Part shown: in pieces, positions 39,201 to 48,789 of the stretch
Position numbering within the stretch: position 1 is the stretch's first letter
Layout of the letters: each line of letters opens with the position of its first letter
Program-made: the position numbers and the translations under genes
DNA from: Marinomonas spartinae
Lineage (GTDB): Bacteria > Pseudomonadota > Gammaproteobacteria > Pseudomonadales > Marinomonadaceae
Direction of reading: 5' to 3'
DNA length: 64,000 bases
Assembly (NCBI RefSeq): GCF_016461715.1
Contig: NZ_JAEMUI010000007.1
Span: 101,814 to 165,813, forward strand
The notes under the pieces: model-generated
What the model was told of the DNA's origin: nothing
The model's database searches: none
The model's input: the letters and a program-made list of their open reading frames with translations, nothing else

Positions 39201-39244
39201 CAAAAGATGGGCCAGCGCCATTCATACCCCATGACATGTCTCCC

Positions 39245-39275
39245 GGTCTAGGGAAGCCTCCCTAGACCTGTTTTT
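39245..39275 (+). terminator. rho-independent terminator
   Basis: A 10-bp perfect stem GGTCTAGGGA/TCCCTAGACC with a 4-base loop and a TGTTTTT tail. It closes the 33.8-39.2 kb gene run. Confidence 0.9.
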
Positions 39276-39366
39276 CTTTGATATTTTTCCTCCATTCTTT
39301 TGACCTTCTCTTATCTGTTGCTTGAATTTTGGCTAATTAAGGAAGTCTGAAAATAGTCTATTTCAT

Positions 39367-39446
39367 CTTAATATGATCTTAAAATGATGTGAAATGTACT
39401 TAAAAGTACCTTAAAGTTCAGGTTGTAGGCTTAATTTCAACTTAAT
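39367..39446 (+). promoter_or_regulatory. three tandem PmrA-like direct-repeat boxes
   Basis: CTTAAW hexamers begin at 39367, 39378, 39399, 39410, 39430 and 39441. They form three pairs of the exact form CTTAAW-N5-CTTAAW, repeated every 31-32 bp (three helical turns). This matches the PmrA/BasR (and QseB-like) box YTTAAK-N5-YTTAAK on the same DNA face. It lies upstream of the porin and should bind an OmpR-family response regulator. The regulator is not in the window. Confidence 0.7.
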
Positions 39447-39524
39447 TTGCAATAAATAAGGAAACACTATGGTCGTAGTGTCAACCTTTAGAGTATCTTC
39501 TCCGTCATGCATGTTTGGGGGAAT

Positions 39525-39573
39525 AAAAACAACATAAAACCCACCTCGCTCTTAAGGTTATGTTGTTTTTATT
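39525..39573 (+). terminator. intrinsic terminator in the porin leader
   Basis: A 13-bp perfect stem AAAAACAACATAA/TTATGTTGTTTTT with a 20-base loop and a T tail lies 120 bp before the porin start codon and 80 bp after the last CTTAA box. It would end a short RNA or act as an attenuator for the porin gene. Confidence 0.7.
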
Positions 39574-39675
39574 GAATTGCGTTGACTGTGATTAATGCTC
39601 AAATCAAAGCAGTGAACGCATTTCTCCTGTGCACTTTTATGATGATGTTTACCCTGATGAATTGTCATATTTTGA

Positions 39676-41169
<1,494 letters not shown>

Positions 41170-41259
41170 TTCTAATAGGAAAATGGACACATAAGCGAAT
41201 GTCGGTGTACGGAAGCACGGTTAAAAAGTAACACAAAACTTATAATGATGATGACAATG

Positions 41260-41293
41260 AAAAAGCTCTTACTGAAAAGTAGGGGCTTTTTTT
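41260..41293 (+). terminator. terminator after the porin
   Basis: A stem AAAAAGC..TACT/AGTA..GCTTTTT with a 4-base loop and a 7-T run, 91 bp past the porin stop. The remaining 200 bp to the ROK gene hold no other feature I can identify. Confidence 0.8.
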
Positions 41294-41498
41294 ATTTCCA
41301 TTTATTGCGTTTGCATGTCTCTCTTAACGTTTTTTTTAGAGGTATAGGACGAGGAGTGGAGCACGTTGTTGAGGTTCGTTTGAGCGGATCATGGTCTCAA
41401 ATTTGTGTATGATGATGCTTGCTACAGAGGAAGCCTCCTGTGTTAGGATAGATTTTTCTGGTAACGCGTTATATGCCTTTATTTTTTAAGAGATTTTC

Positions 41499-42704
41499 AT
41501 GCACTCACAACCACTAAAAGGGTCGAATTTAACGACGGTAAAAGGGATTAACTCGCGCTTAATACTGCACTTGATGCGAGTGCATAAAACCTTGACGAAG
41601 GCAGAAGCCACCAGAATGACAGGGCTGTCAGCGAATGCCATTTCGATGATTTTTCGGGCATTGGAAAAAGAAGGGTTTTTATTAAAAGGTAATCTTATTC
41701 GAGGCAAACGAGGCCAGCCATCGACAGAGATTCGTTTAAATCCAGACGTCCGGCATTATATTGGTTTTAAAGTGGGGCGGCGTTCTTTTGATCTTGTTCT
41801 TATCAATTTTATTGGTGACATTAAAGCCAGAATAGTGAGCTACCATCGCTATCCTACACCGAGTAATACTCTTAGATTTATCGAAGAGAACTTATCGACA
41901 CTTTTATCAGAGGCGCAGCTACTGCATGAGGATATTAGTGCGTTTAATATTGCCTGTCCCTTTGAGTTATGGAATTGGGCATCGGACTTTGATGCGCCAT
42001 TACAAGAAATGGAAACTTGGCGTGATTTTGATCTAAAGGAGTCGATCAAAGAGATCGTGGAATGGCCTGTTTCTATTGAGAACGATGGGACAGCGGCCTC
42101 CAGAGCAGAGCTTCTTTTTGGTCCAGATTTAAAAGCTCAAGATCTTGTGTATTTTTTTGTTGGCACTTTTATTGGTGGTGGTGTGGTCTTAAATGGAAGT
42201 GTTTTCCCAGGATTACGAGGCGGAGCCGGCGGATTTGGCCCATTACGTGTACCGGATGAGCGTGGCGGTGAGCGCTTAGTTGATCACGCATCCCTTGTGA
42301 CGTTAGAACACATGATGACAGAGCAAACATTGCCCATAGCGCAAGATATTTATTTAGAAGCGTTTGATTGGTCACAAGGGGAAGAAGCGGTGAGTGCTTG
42401 GTTAAAACGCGCTGGCCGTAGCTTAGGCCACGCTATCGTTTCAACCTTGGCTGTGATTGATTTTGAAACGGTTGTCATTGATGGGGCTTTTCCTGCGACG
42501 ATTCGGGAGAGGCTTATTCGGGAAATAGAAGCACAATTGGATAAGCTGGATTTACAAGGTATTGTGAGACCGGTTATCAATGCCGGGCATTTTGCTCATG
42601 TTGCTCGTGCTTTAGGAGCGGCGGGTTATCAAATTTCAACAGAGTTTATGATTAATCAAAATACTCTGCTACGAGAGTCCCCCACCACATTCTTAAATGA
42701 CTAA
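41499..42704 (+). CDS. ROK-family transcriptional regulator (NagC/XylR-like)
   Basis: A 401-aa ROK repressor. It has an N-terminal winged helix (about residues 15-70, LTKAEATRMTGLSANAISMIF) and a sugar-kinase-like domain with IENDGTAASRAELLFG and GTFIGGGVVLNGSVFPGLRGGAGGFG. The zinc-binding CxCGxxGC-type cluster of true ROK kinases is absent. It probably senses a sugar or sugar phosphate and controls the adjacent porin and the fructose-type transport genes, like FrcR in alphaproteobacteria. Confidence 0.88.
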   Translation: MHSQPLKGSNLTTVKGINSRLILHLMRVHKTLTKAEATRMTGLSANAISMIFRALEKEGFLLKGNLIRGKRGQPSTEIRLNPDVRHYIGFKVGRRSFDLVLINFIGDIKARIVSYHRYPTPSNTLRFIEENLSTLLSEAQLLHEDISAFNIACPFELWNWASDFDAPLQEMETWRDFDLKESIKEIVEWPVSIENDGTAASRAELLFGPDLKAQDLVYFFVGTFIGGGVVLNGSVFPGLRGGAGGFGPLRVPDERGGERLVDHASLVTLEHMMTEQTLPIAQDIYLEAFDWSQGEEAVSAWLKRAGRSLGHAIVSTLAVIDFETVVIDGAFPATIRERLIREIEAQLDKLDLQGIVRPVINAGHFAHVARALGAAGYQISTEFMINQNTLLRESPTTFLND

Positions 42705-42739
42705 GTTCTTAAGTGATTAAGTCGCAGGTCAACTAAAGA

Positions 42740-43381
42740 TTATTCATAGAGCGTCAGGTCTGCTGGGAGACTGGCGTTAAGCACCAGTTTTGCGTTGACC
42801 AAGTCATTATCATGGGTTTTCTTTAGCGCATCTCCTAAAGAATAACCAAGACCAAGCCATCTTGATTTTAATCTTTCTTCTAAGATACTTAAGGAAGACC
42901 GTAAAAATACAGTCATATCAAATAGCTGTGCAATGTCTCTCCATTCTGGCGCATCCAGTAGCAGGTAATTGCCTTCAACAATGATGATATCAACCTCTTT
43001 CTTAAGTAGCCCAGCATCAATAAAAGAGCGATCCAGCTTTCTAAAAAAAATAGGGTAGCGAATATCTCCTTCTGCTTTTTTCACATTCGTCAGTAAATGA
43101 CTTAACCCATTGACATCAAAGGTTTCAGGAGATCCTTTGCGAGGGAGTAAATGACGCTGAATCAGAATCTCATTGTCATAATGAAAGCCATCCATGGGCA
43201 ATAAAGCGGATGTATTTCTGTCTATCGATTGGTTATTTAATTCTGAGACAACGGATTCTGCAAGCGTTGACTTTCCGGAACCTGGAGGCCCAGCAATGCC
43301 TATCAAAATGCGCTGTTGGTTTTGATGTTTTTGATAAATGAGCTTTAGAATGCTCTCTACATTGTCTTTTAAGGTATCCAT
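42740..43381 (-). CDS. frcK: FrcK-type sugar/nucleoside kinase (P-loop)
   Basis: A 213-aa P-loop kinase of the uridine kinase/phosphoribulokinase-like family, close in style to the FrcK protein of fructose ABC operons. Walker A is GIAGPPGSGKSTLAE (about residue 33). It also has LLPMDGFHYDN, RKGSPETFDV, and IIIVEGNYLLLDAPEW. The ATG at 43381 is preferred to the overlapping TTG at 43384. The transporter genes that should precede it are missing except for the fragment at 43471-43776. Confidence 0.82.
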   Translation of the reverse strand: MDTLKDNVESILKLIYQKHQNQQRILIGIAGPPGSGKSTLAESVVSELNNQSIDRNTSALLPMDGFHYDNEILIQRHLLPRKGSPETFDVNGLSHLLTNVKKAEGDIRYPIFFRKLDRSFIDAGLLKKEVDIIIVEGNYLLLDAPEWRDIAQLFDMTVFLRSSLSILEERLKSRWLGLGYSLGDALKKTHDNDLVNAKLVLNASLPADLTLYE

Positions 43382-43470
43382 CAACGAGTTTAACCTTGGT
43401 CAAAAGGGCTTGGGTTTTCAAACAGGTGATATGCTCACCCTGTATTCAACATGGTTTGTTGCGTAACGCA

Positions 43471-43776
43471 TCAATTTGGTAAAAAAATGAGGGCAGTGAT
43501 GCCGACTAATTGCAGTTTTTGTAAGGTAAAAGTTAAGTTGTAGGGCGAGAAAAAGTTCGAATCTAACGGTATGCCAGCAATCAATAGGAAGAATAAAAGA
43601 AGCGCTGTGAGAACTTTTGATCTTTTTGCGACTAACTCTCGCACTATTATAAAAAGTGGGTGGCTATTTGTCCTGAGAGTTAAATGGCTCTTAATTCGTT
43701 GGCGAATAGCAAACACATTATCGGCCATCAAGGTTTCTGCTATGGCTGTCATCGTTCCGGCTTTCGTTTTCATCAT
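43471..43776 (-). pseudogene. frcC: truncated sugar ABC transporter permease (FrcC/RbsC-like)
   Basis: A 101-codon frame with a good ribosome site (GGAGG before ATGATG) encodes the start of a ribose/fructose-type permease. It has a hydrophilic head, LTALLLFFLLIAGIPLDSNFFSPYNLTF (first membrane segment) and LQLVGITAL, then departs and stops at IFLPN. The remaining roughly 250 residues, with the ATPase gene that normally follows, are gone. Only 86 bp separate the stop from frcK, so a deletion joined the permease head to the kinase. Confidence 0.72.
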
Positions 43777-43897
43777 TATTTTCCTCCGGTTTTAAGCACT
43801 ACAGATCGCGTGACTTTTCTGATCAAAATGGAATCATGCATCTGTCGGGCCTCTTGGGCAGATCAAAAAATAGTACAAGAGCATTAACACTGTCAAT

Positions 43898-43920
43898 AAT
43901 TAATTTTAAATGAATTAATT
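43898..43920. promoter_or_regulatory. perfect inverted repeat, candidate ROK operator
   Basis: AATTAATT-TTAAATG-AATTAATT, two identical self-complementary 8-bp arms around a 7-bp spacer. It lies about 120 bp upstream of the truncated frcC start and well before the guanidine operon promoter. Symmetry and position fit an operator for the nearby ROK protein. Low base complexity tempers this. Confidence 0.45.
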
Positions 43921-44052
43921 AATATATGGTTGCTCTATAGCAGTGCGTTTTTTGCTCTATGACCCAAGATGTTTCATTCTTTCTATGCATATTTTTTGAC
44001 GTTTGAGGCCGCTATTCTTCATTAATCCTGTTAAAACAAGAGGATTGCGCAA

Positions 44053-44070
44053 TTGGCACACTATCTGCTT
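44053..44070 (+). promoter_or_regulatory. sigma-54 (-24/-12) promoter of the guanidine operon
   Basis: TTGGCACACTATCTGCTT has GG and GC dinucleotides exactly 10 bases apart (GG 44055-44056, GC 44067-44068) and a TGGCAC -24 element. It sits about 50-60 bp before the riboswitch. RpoN dependence would put the operon under nitrogen control. I could not identify a clear NtrC site upstream. Confidence 0.6.
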
Positions 44071-44121
44071 TATGTAAGTCAAGTTCGTACCCTTGGGAAG
44101 TCGAGCTTCACAATTTGATGT

Positions 44122-44232
44122 AATAGAAGGCTAGGGTTCCGGCTATATAGAAAAATATAGTGACTGGTCCGAGAGCATTCGACCTTGTCAGTTTCAAGGT
44201 TACACGGCGGGACAAAAGCCCGGGAGACCACA
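44122..44232 (+). promoter_or_regulatory. guanidine-I riboswitch (ykkC class)
   Basis: The ykkC core is present in order: CTAGGGTTCCG, ACTGGTCCGAGAG, ACACGGCGGGACAAAAGCCC and GGGAGA. Guanidinium binding turns expression on in this class. It is followed by a small hairpin (TGGCGATATTTGCCA) and the ribosome site of the transporter gene, about 60 bp downstream. Confidence 0.94.
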
Positions 44233-44290
44233 TGGCGATATTTGCCAAGGGTACTCCGTGTGTAATGTAAAAACTGAAAAGGTGACCGCT

Positions 44291-45343
44291 ATGCAATACT
44301 CCGCGAAAAAGTTAACCGTTCTGCTTTGTTCTCTTCTACTGTCTGCCAATGTCTTGGCAAAAGACCACTTCAAAGTCTGTTGGTCCATTTATGCGGGTTG
44401 GATGCCTTGGGCTTATGCTCAAGAGTCCGGCATTATCAAAAAATGGGGCGACAAATACGGTATCGATATCGATGTCGTACAAATCAATGACTATGTTGAA
44501 TCCATGAACCAATATACCGCAGGTCAATTTGATGGCTGTACTATGGCGAACATGGATGCCTTGACGATTCCCGCTGCCAGTGGCGTAGACAGTACGGCGT
44601 TGATTGTCGGTGATTACTCCAATGGTAATGATGCGGTTATCTTGAAAGGCAAAAAGCATCTAAAAGACATTAAAGGCCAAAACGTCAACTTGGTTCAATT
44701 TAGTGTGTCTCACTATTTACTTGCCCGCGCCTTAGCTTCGGTGGGAATGAGCGAAAAAGACGTGAACGTGGTGAACACCTCAGATGCAGACATGGCATCG
44801 GTGTTTGGCACCAGTGACGTAACGGCCGCTGTGACATGGAACCCCATTGTCAGTGAGATTCTACAAATGCCGAACACCTATGATGTGTTTGACTCTTCTC
44901 AAATCCCAGGCGAAATCCTAGACACCATGGTCGTCAATACTAAAACCCTTAAAGAGAACCCTAATTTTGGTAAAGCCCTTGTTGGTGCTTGGTATGAAAT
45001 CATGGGCTTGATGCAAGGTAACAGCGCGAAAGCCAAAGAAGTTCGTACAGACATGGCCGAGGCAGCGGAAACAAACCTTGCTGGTTACGATGCGCAATTG
45101 GCAAAAACCCACATGTTCTATACGCCACAATCAGCTCTTAAGTTGGTCGATAGTAAACAACTCTACGCCACCATGAAGCACGTTGCTGAATTCTCGTTTG
45201 CGCACGGTTTATTAGGTGATGGGGCGCCAAGTGCAGGGGCGGTTGGTATTCAAATGCCGGCTGGCGTATTTGGCGATAAAAACAATATCAAACTGCGCTT
45301 TGACCCTACCTATATGCAAATGGCAGCCGACGGAAAACTGTAA
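44291..45343 (+). CDS. ABC transporter substrate-binding protein (guanidine operon)
   Basis: A 350-aa periplasmic binding protein of the NitT/TauT type, usually annotated as putative urea binding protein. The signal peptide is about 23 residues (ends VLA|KD). The mature start FKVCWSIYAGWMPWAYAQESG and later DGCTMANMDALTIPAASGVD are typical of the family linked to urea carboxylase-like operons. Given the guanidine riboswitch, guanidine or a derivative is the likely ligand. AAGGTGA lies 5 bases before the ATG at 44291. Confidence 0.88.
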   Translation: MQYSAKKLTVLLCSLLLSANVLAKDHFKVCWSIYAGWMPWAYAQESGIIKKWGDKYGIDIDVVQINDYVESMNQYTAGQFDGCTMANMDALTIPAASGVDSTALIVGDYSNGNDAVILKGKKHLKDIKGQNVNLVQFSVSHYLLARALASVGMSEKDVNVVNTSDADMASVFGTSDVTAAVTWNPIVSEILQMPNTYDVFDSSQIPGEILDTMVVNTKTLKENPNFGKALVGAWYEIMGLMQGNSAKAKEVRTDMAEAAETNLAGYDAQLAKTHMFYTPQSALKLVDSKQLYATMKHVAEFSFAHGLLGDGAPSAGAVGIQMPAGVFGDKNNIKLRFDPTYMQMAADGKL

Positions 45344-45430
45344 CTCACCTGACAAACGCATTCTCTGGAGGTCTGGCTTCCCTTGGTTTTCATTGAGAAA
45401 ACTAAGGGAAGAAGAGCGAAGAGAGTGGTC

Positions 45431-46261
45431 ATGGGACTCAACATGAAAAAAATGATTAATTTAAAACCAAGCAGAACCAGTGCGATTATTATCGGCCTAC
45501 TGCCTTTTGTTCTGTTATTGGTGATCTATATGGTGAGCTCGGATGCCCGCTTAGCGATCAACCCCAGTGATAAAATGCTGCCTGCGTTCAGTCAAATGGG
45601 CGATGCGATCTACCGTATGGCGTTTGAGCCCAGTCGTCGGACGGGGGACTATGTATTCTGGCAGGATACGTTGAGCAGTCTGGGGCGTTTAGGGGCGGGG
45701 GTGCTGATTGCGGCGTTGCTGGGATTGGTTATAGGTTTATTAACAGGTGCCTTACCCGTGGTTAATGCCAGTTTTTCCCCTTTGCTGACCGTGATTTCAT
45801 TGGTGCCGCCTTTGGCGTTGTTGCCGATTTTATTCATTGTTGTGGGATTAGGGGAGGCCTCGAAAATCACTTTGATTGCCATCGGGATTACCCCGTTTAT
45901 TGCTCGGGATATTCAGCGGCGAACGCAGGAAATTCCGACAGAACAACTGGTGAAAGCACAAACACTTGGAGCAAGCACCAGCCAAATTTTAATTCGCGTG
46001 TTGTTACCGCAAATCATGCCCAAACTGATTGATGCGATACGCTTGTCATTGGGTTCGGGCTGGCTGTTTTTAATCGCCGCAGAAGCCATCTCTTCCACCG
46101 ATGGCTTGGGTTATCGCATTTTCTTAGTACGTCGCTATCTTGCCATGGACATCATTTTGCCTTATGTGGCGTGGATTACTCTACTGGCATTCTTGATTGA
46201 CTTCTTATTGGCTCGATTGAATCGACGACTCTTTCCTTGGAGTCTGGAGGGGGGCGCATGA
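45431..46261 (+). CDS. ABC transporter permease (guanidine operon)
   Basis: A 276-aa inner-membrane permease of the SsuC/NitT type with about six membrane segments and the EAA-like loop VKAQTLGASTSQILIRVLLP. Two start codons are possible (ATG 45431, ATG 45443); 45431 is kept for lack of a decisive ribosome site. It overlaps the ATPase gene by 4 bp (ATGA). Confidence 0.88.
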   Translation: MGLNMKKMINLKPSRTSAIIIGLLPFVLLLVIYMVSSDARLAINPSDKMLPAFSQMGDAIYRMAFEPSRRTGDYVFWQDTLSSLGRLGAGVLIAALLGLVIGLLTGALPVVNASFSPLLTVISLVPPLALLPILFIVVGLGEASKITLIAIGITPFIARDIQRRTQEIPTEQLVKAQTLGASTSQILIRVLLPQIMPKLIDAIRLSLGSGWLFLIAAEAISSTDGLGYRIFLVRRYLAMDIILPYVAWITLLAFLIDFLLARLNRRLFPWSLEGGA

Positions 46262-47115
46262 GTCAATCTATTCAGACAAAGACTGCCGCATCCAACGTGA
46301 AGAAGGCCGCTGTGACGCCCATTATTCAAGGTACCAACATAGGTAAATCCTACGGGCAAGACATTATTCTCGAACGGGTCAATGTCTCGGTGCAAGAAGG
46401 GGAGTTTATTACCTTAGTAGGGGCTTCTGGTTGTGGCAAAAGTACCTTCTTGAAAATGATCTTAGGGATTGAAACGGCCACCGAAGGGGAATTGCTGTTG
46501 GATGGTAAGCCGATTCCCAACGAACCAGGTTCCGATCGTGGCATTGTGTTTCAGCAATATTCAGTGTTTCCCCATATGACCGTGTTGGAGAATGTCATCG
46601 CGGCTAAGGGCTTTCAAAAATCCTCTATCACTGGCTACTTATTTGGCAAAGAAAAAAAAGTCGCCAAGCAGGAAGCCGCTGAGATGCTGGCACAAGTAGG
46701 GTTGGGTCATGCCTTGAATCGTTATCCCCACGAGTTATCTGGTGGCATGAAGCAGCGGCTTGCCATTGCCCAAGCGGTGATCTGTAAACCTCGCATTTTA
46801 CTGCTGGATGAGCCTTTTGGTGCATTAGACCCAGGCATTCGGGCGGATATGCATGCCTTGGTATTGGACCTTTGGCACAAACATAAACTGACCATTTTTA
46901 TGGTCACCCATGATCTAAAAGAAGGCTTCTACCTCGGCACACGCTTATGGGTATTCGACAAACTGCGTCATGACCCCCATTCCCCCAATGCCTATGGCGC
47001 TTCAATCACCTATGACCTACCGGTAGGTCATATGCCTGAGCCGCTTTATGACGAAATCGATCAACAGCTTCGACCGCTTACTAAAATGGAACAGCCCATT
47101 TCGAGTATGGAATAG
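46258..47115 (+). CDS. ABC transporter ATP-binding protein (guanidine operon)
   Basis: A 285-aa ATPase with Walker A GASGCGKSTFL (about residue 60), signature ELSGGMKQRLAIAQA, Walker B ILLLDEPFGALDPG and the switch His in VTHD. The start ATG at 46258 overlaps the permease stop and has GGAGGGGGG just upstream. It energises import by the SBP-permease pair. Confidence 0.92.
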   Translation: MSQSIQTKTAASNVKKAAVTPIIQGTNIGKSYGQDIILERVNVSVQEGEFITLVGASGCGKSTFLKMILGIETATEGELLLDGKPIPNEPGSDRGIVFQQYSVFPHMTVLENVIAAKGFQKSSITGYLFGKEKKVAKQEAAEMLAQVGLGHALNRYPHELSGGMKQRLAIAQAVICKPRILLLDEPFGALDPGIRADMHALVLDLWHKHKLTIFMVTHDLKEGFYLGTRLWVFDKLRHDPHSPNAYGASITYDLPVGHMPEPLYDEIDQQLRPLTKMEQPISSME

Positions 47116-47135
47116 AACGCAGAGGAACATTTATT

Positions 47136-47876
47136 ATGAAAAAGTACGAAACCATTATTCCGGCCGCTAGCCACTGGTCACTGCGTGTGCGCCGTGGTAT
47201 GCAAATGACCCTCACAGACATCGAAGGCGATGCCAATGTGGGCATGGTGTTTTACAACCCAGAAAACTTATTGGAGCGTTACAACGCGCCAGACACCTTA
47301 AAAGGGCAGCATACTTTCAAACTTACCAAAGGTCATTGCTTGTATTCTGACATGGGGCGAATCTTTGCTTCCATTATCGAAGACTCCGTGGGCTGGCATG
47401 AAACCGTCAGCGGTAACAGTCACGCCTCTCATATTGCCGCCAAGTGGGGCAAGCGCGACTACCAAAATGATCGTAATGATTGGATGCAAAATGGCCACGA
47501 TGCCATGCTGGTGGAAATGGCCAAATATGGACTGACCAAAGCCGACATCGCCGCAAACTTGAACTTATTTAGTCGAGTGGGTACCGATGCTGACGGCAAT
47601 ATGTCGTTAGTGGAAGGCAACAGTCCTGCTGGTTCAAGTGTCACTCTGCGTTTTGAAATGGACACTTTGGTGATGCTACATACGTGCCCTCATCCATTGA
47701 GCAACGCGGCCAGCTACCCGAAAAAGCCGATTGCCATCCTGTTAGAAAAAGCCGCCCCTGTGGCGGAAGACGATTTTTGCAAAATGTCTCGCCCTGAAAA
47801 CCAACGTGGCTTTGCGAATAACGAACTTTATTACCTTGGTGCTGATATGAGCACAGACACTGGCGCGGAGGCCTAA
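47136..47876 (+). CDS. carboxyguanidine deiminase subunit (UAAP1 family)
   Basis: A 246-aa protein of the urea amidolyase-associated protein 1 family. Members of this pair act together as carboxyguanidine deiminase (CgdAB), releasing ammonia from carboxyguanidine to give allophanate. Visible family features are [20 protein letters not shown] and [20 protein letters not shown], a Cys-containing [10 protein letters not shown], and HTCPHPL with His and Cys that may bind metal. It starts 21 bp after the ATPase and ends 2 bp before its partner. Confidence 0.88.
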   Translation: MKKYETIIPAASHWSLRVRRGMQMTLTDIEGDANVGMVFYNPENLLERYNAPDTLKGQHTFKLTKGHCLYSDMGRIFASIIEDSVGWHETVSGNSHASHIAAKWGKRDYQNDRNDWMQNGHDAMLVEMAKYGLTKADIAANLNLFSRVGTDADGNMSLVEGNSPAGSSVTLRFEMDTLVMLHTCPHPLSNAASYPKKPIAILLEKAAPVAEDDFCKMSRPENQRGFANNELYYLGADMSTDTGAEA

Positions 47877-47878
47877 TC

Positions 47879-48523
47879 ATGATCAAAGAAAGCCTATTAA
47901 ACCCAGAGCATGCCAATACCACTTACCATATTGATGCGGGGGATTATTTTATTGGTGTTGTAAAAGCGGGCAGTACGTTTCGTCTTGTCGATTTAGAAGG
48001 CAACCAAGCGGCGGATACCTTGTTTTACAACGCCAATGATCCTGCCGAGCGCTACAGCGCCACGGACACCATTCGCGAGCAAGGCAACGTGTATTTAACC
48101 GCTGGCTCAGAAATTCGCTCCAATCAAAACAACGTTATGTTGGAGATCGTCGCGGATACCTGTGGTCGCCACGACACGCTAGGTGGAGCCTGCGCAACAG
48201 AAAGTAATACTGTGCGTTATGACCTAGAAAAACGTTGTATGCACGCTTGTCGTGATAGCTGGATGTTAGCGATTACTGAAAACCCAGAATTTGGCTTATC
48301 GAAGCGCGACATTAGCCACAACATCAACTTTTTTATGAATGTGCCTGTGACGCAAGCGGGTGGTTTGACCTTTGAAGATGGGATTTCAGCCCCCGGCAAA
48401 TACGTGGAAATGGTGGCCAAAATGGACATTATCGTGCTGATTTCTAATTGCCCACAATTAAATAACCCTTGTAACGGCTATAACCCAACGCCAGTGGATA
48501 TGTTGGTCTGGGATAAACACTAA
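47879..48523 (+). CDS. carboxyguanidine deiminase subunit (UAAP2 family)
   Basis: A 214-aa paralogue of the preceding protein and its presumed partner in CgdAB. It shares the pattern [33 protein letters not shown] and adds [18 protein letters not shown] with a conserved Cys, CMHACRDSW, and [18 protein letters not shown] (key pieces CPQLNNPC and NGYNPTP). Spacing of 2 bp to the upstream gene implies a coupled pair. The next gene is separated by 266 bp that carry a second riboswitch. Confidence 0.88.
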   Translation: MIKESLLNPEHANTTYHIDAGDYFIGVVKAGSTFRLVDLEGNQAADTLFYNANDPAERYSATDTIREQGNVYLTAGSEIRSNQNNVMLEIVADTCGRHDTLGGACATESNTVRYDLEKRCMHACRDSWMLAITENPEFGLSKRDISHNINFFMNVPVTQAGGLTFEDGISAPGKYVEMVAKMDIIVLISNCPQLNNPCNGYNPTPVDMLVWDKH

Positions 48524-48732
48524 ATTGGTAGTCTGAGATGCTTGATAGAGAAAACAGCTTACGAAATAAGCAGCCCAATGGATGGGGGCGGCAGGTCGTT
48601 AAATGTAGGAACTGTATTTCGACTGAGCGTTTTCTGTACCTGTTTTTACTCAGACATTCTGGCTTGTTTAATACAGGCTTTGTTCATGAAGCACTCTGTC
48701 ACGACCGATAGAGCTGATCGTTTTAGTTAGCC

Positions 48733-48777
48733 CAGTGGACGGCCACTGAGGTTTATCTCACTCCGGGACGGCCCGGA
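48733..48777 (+). promoter_or_regulatory. guanidine-II riboswitch (mini-ykkC)
   Basis: Two hairpins, each with the ACGG tetraloop that defines this class: CAGTGG-ACGG-CCACTG (48733-48748) and TCCGGG-ACGG-CCCGGA (48762-48777), joined by 13 bases. The second hairpin is followed immediately by CAAGG, the ribosome site of the carboxylase gene, as in typical mini-ykkC arrangements that control translation. Upstream, 48524-48732 holds no convincing gene. Confidence 0.9.
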
Positions 48778-48789
48778 CAAGGTTGAACC

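Noticed and set aside
43386..43470. Remnant of the missing ATPase gene between frcC and frcK
   Set aside because: Minus-strand frames give only short peptides with no ABC ATPase feature.
48542..48730. 62-codon frame between UAAP2 and the carboxylase
   Set aside because: No recognisable protein features and no clear ribosome site; it is the leader before the guanidine-II riboswitch.
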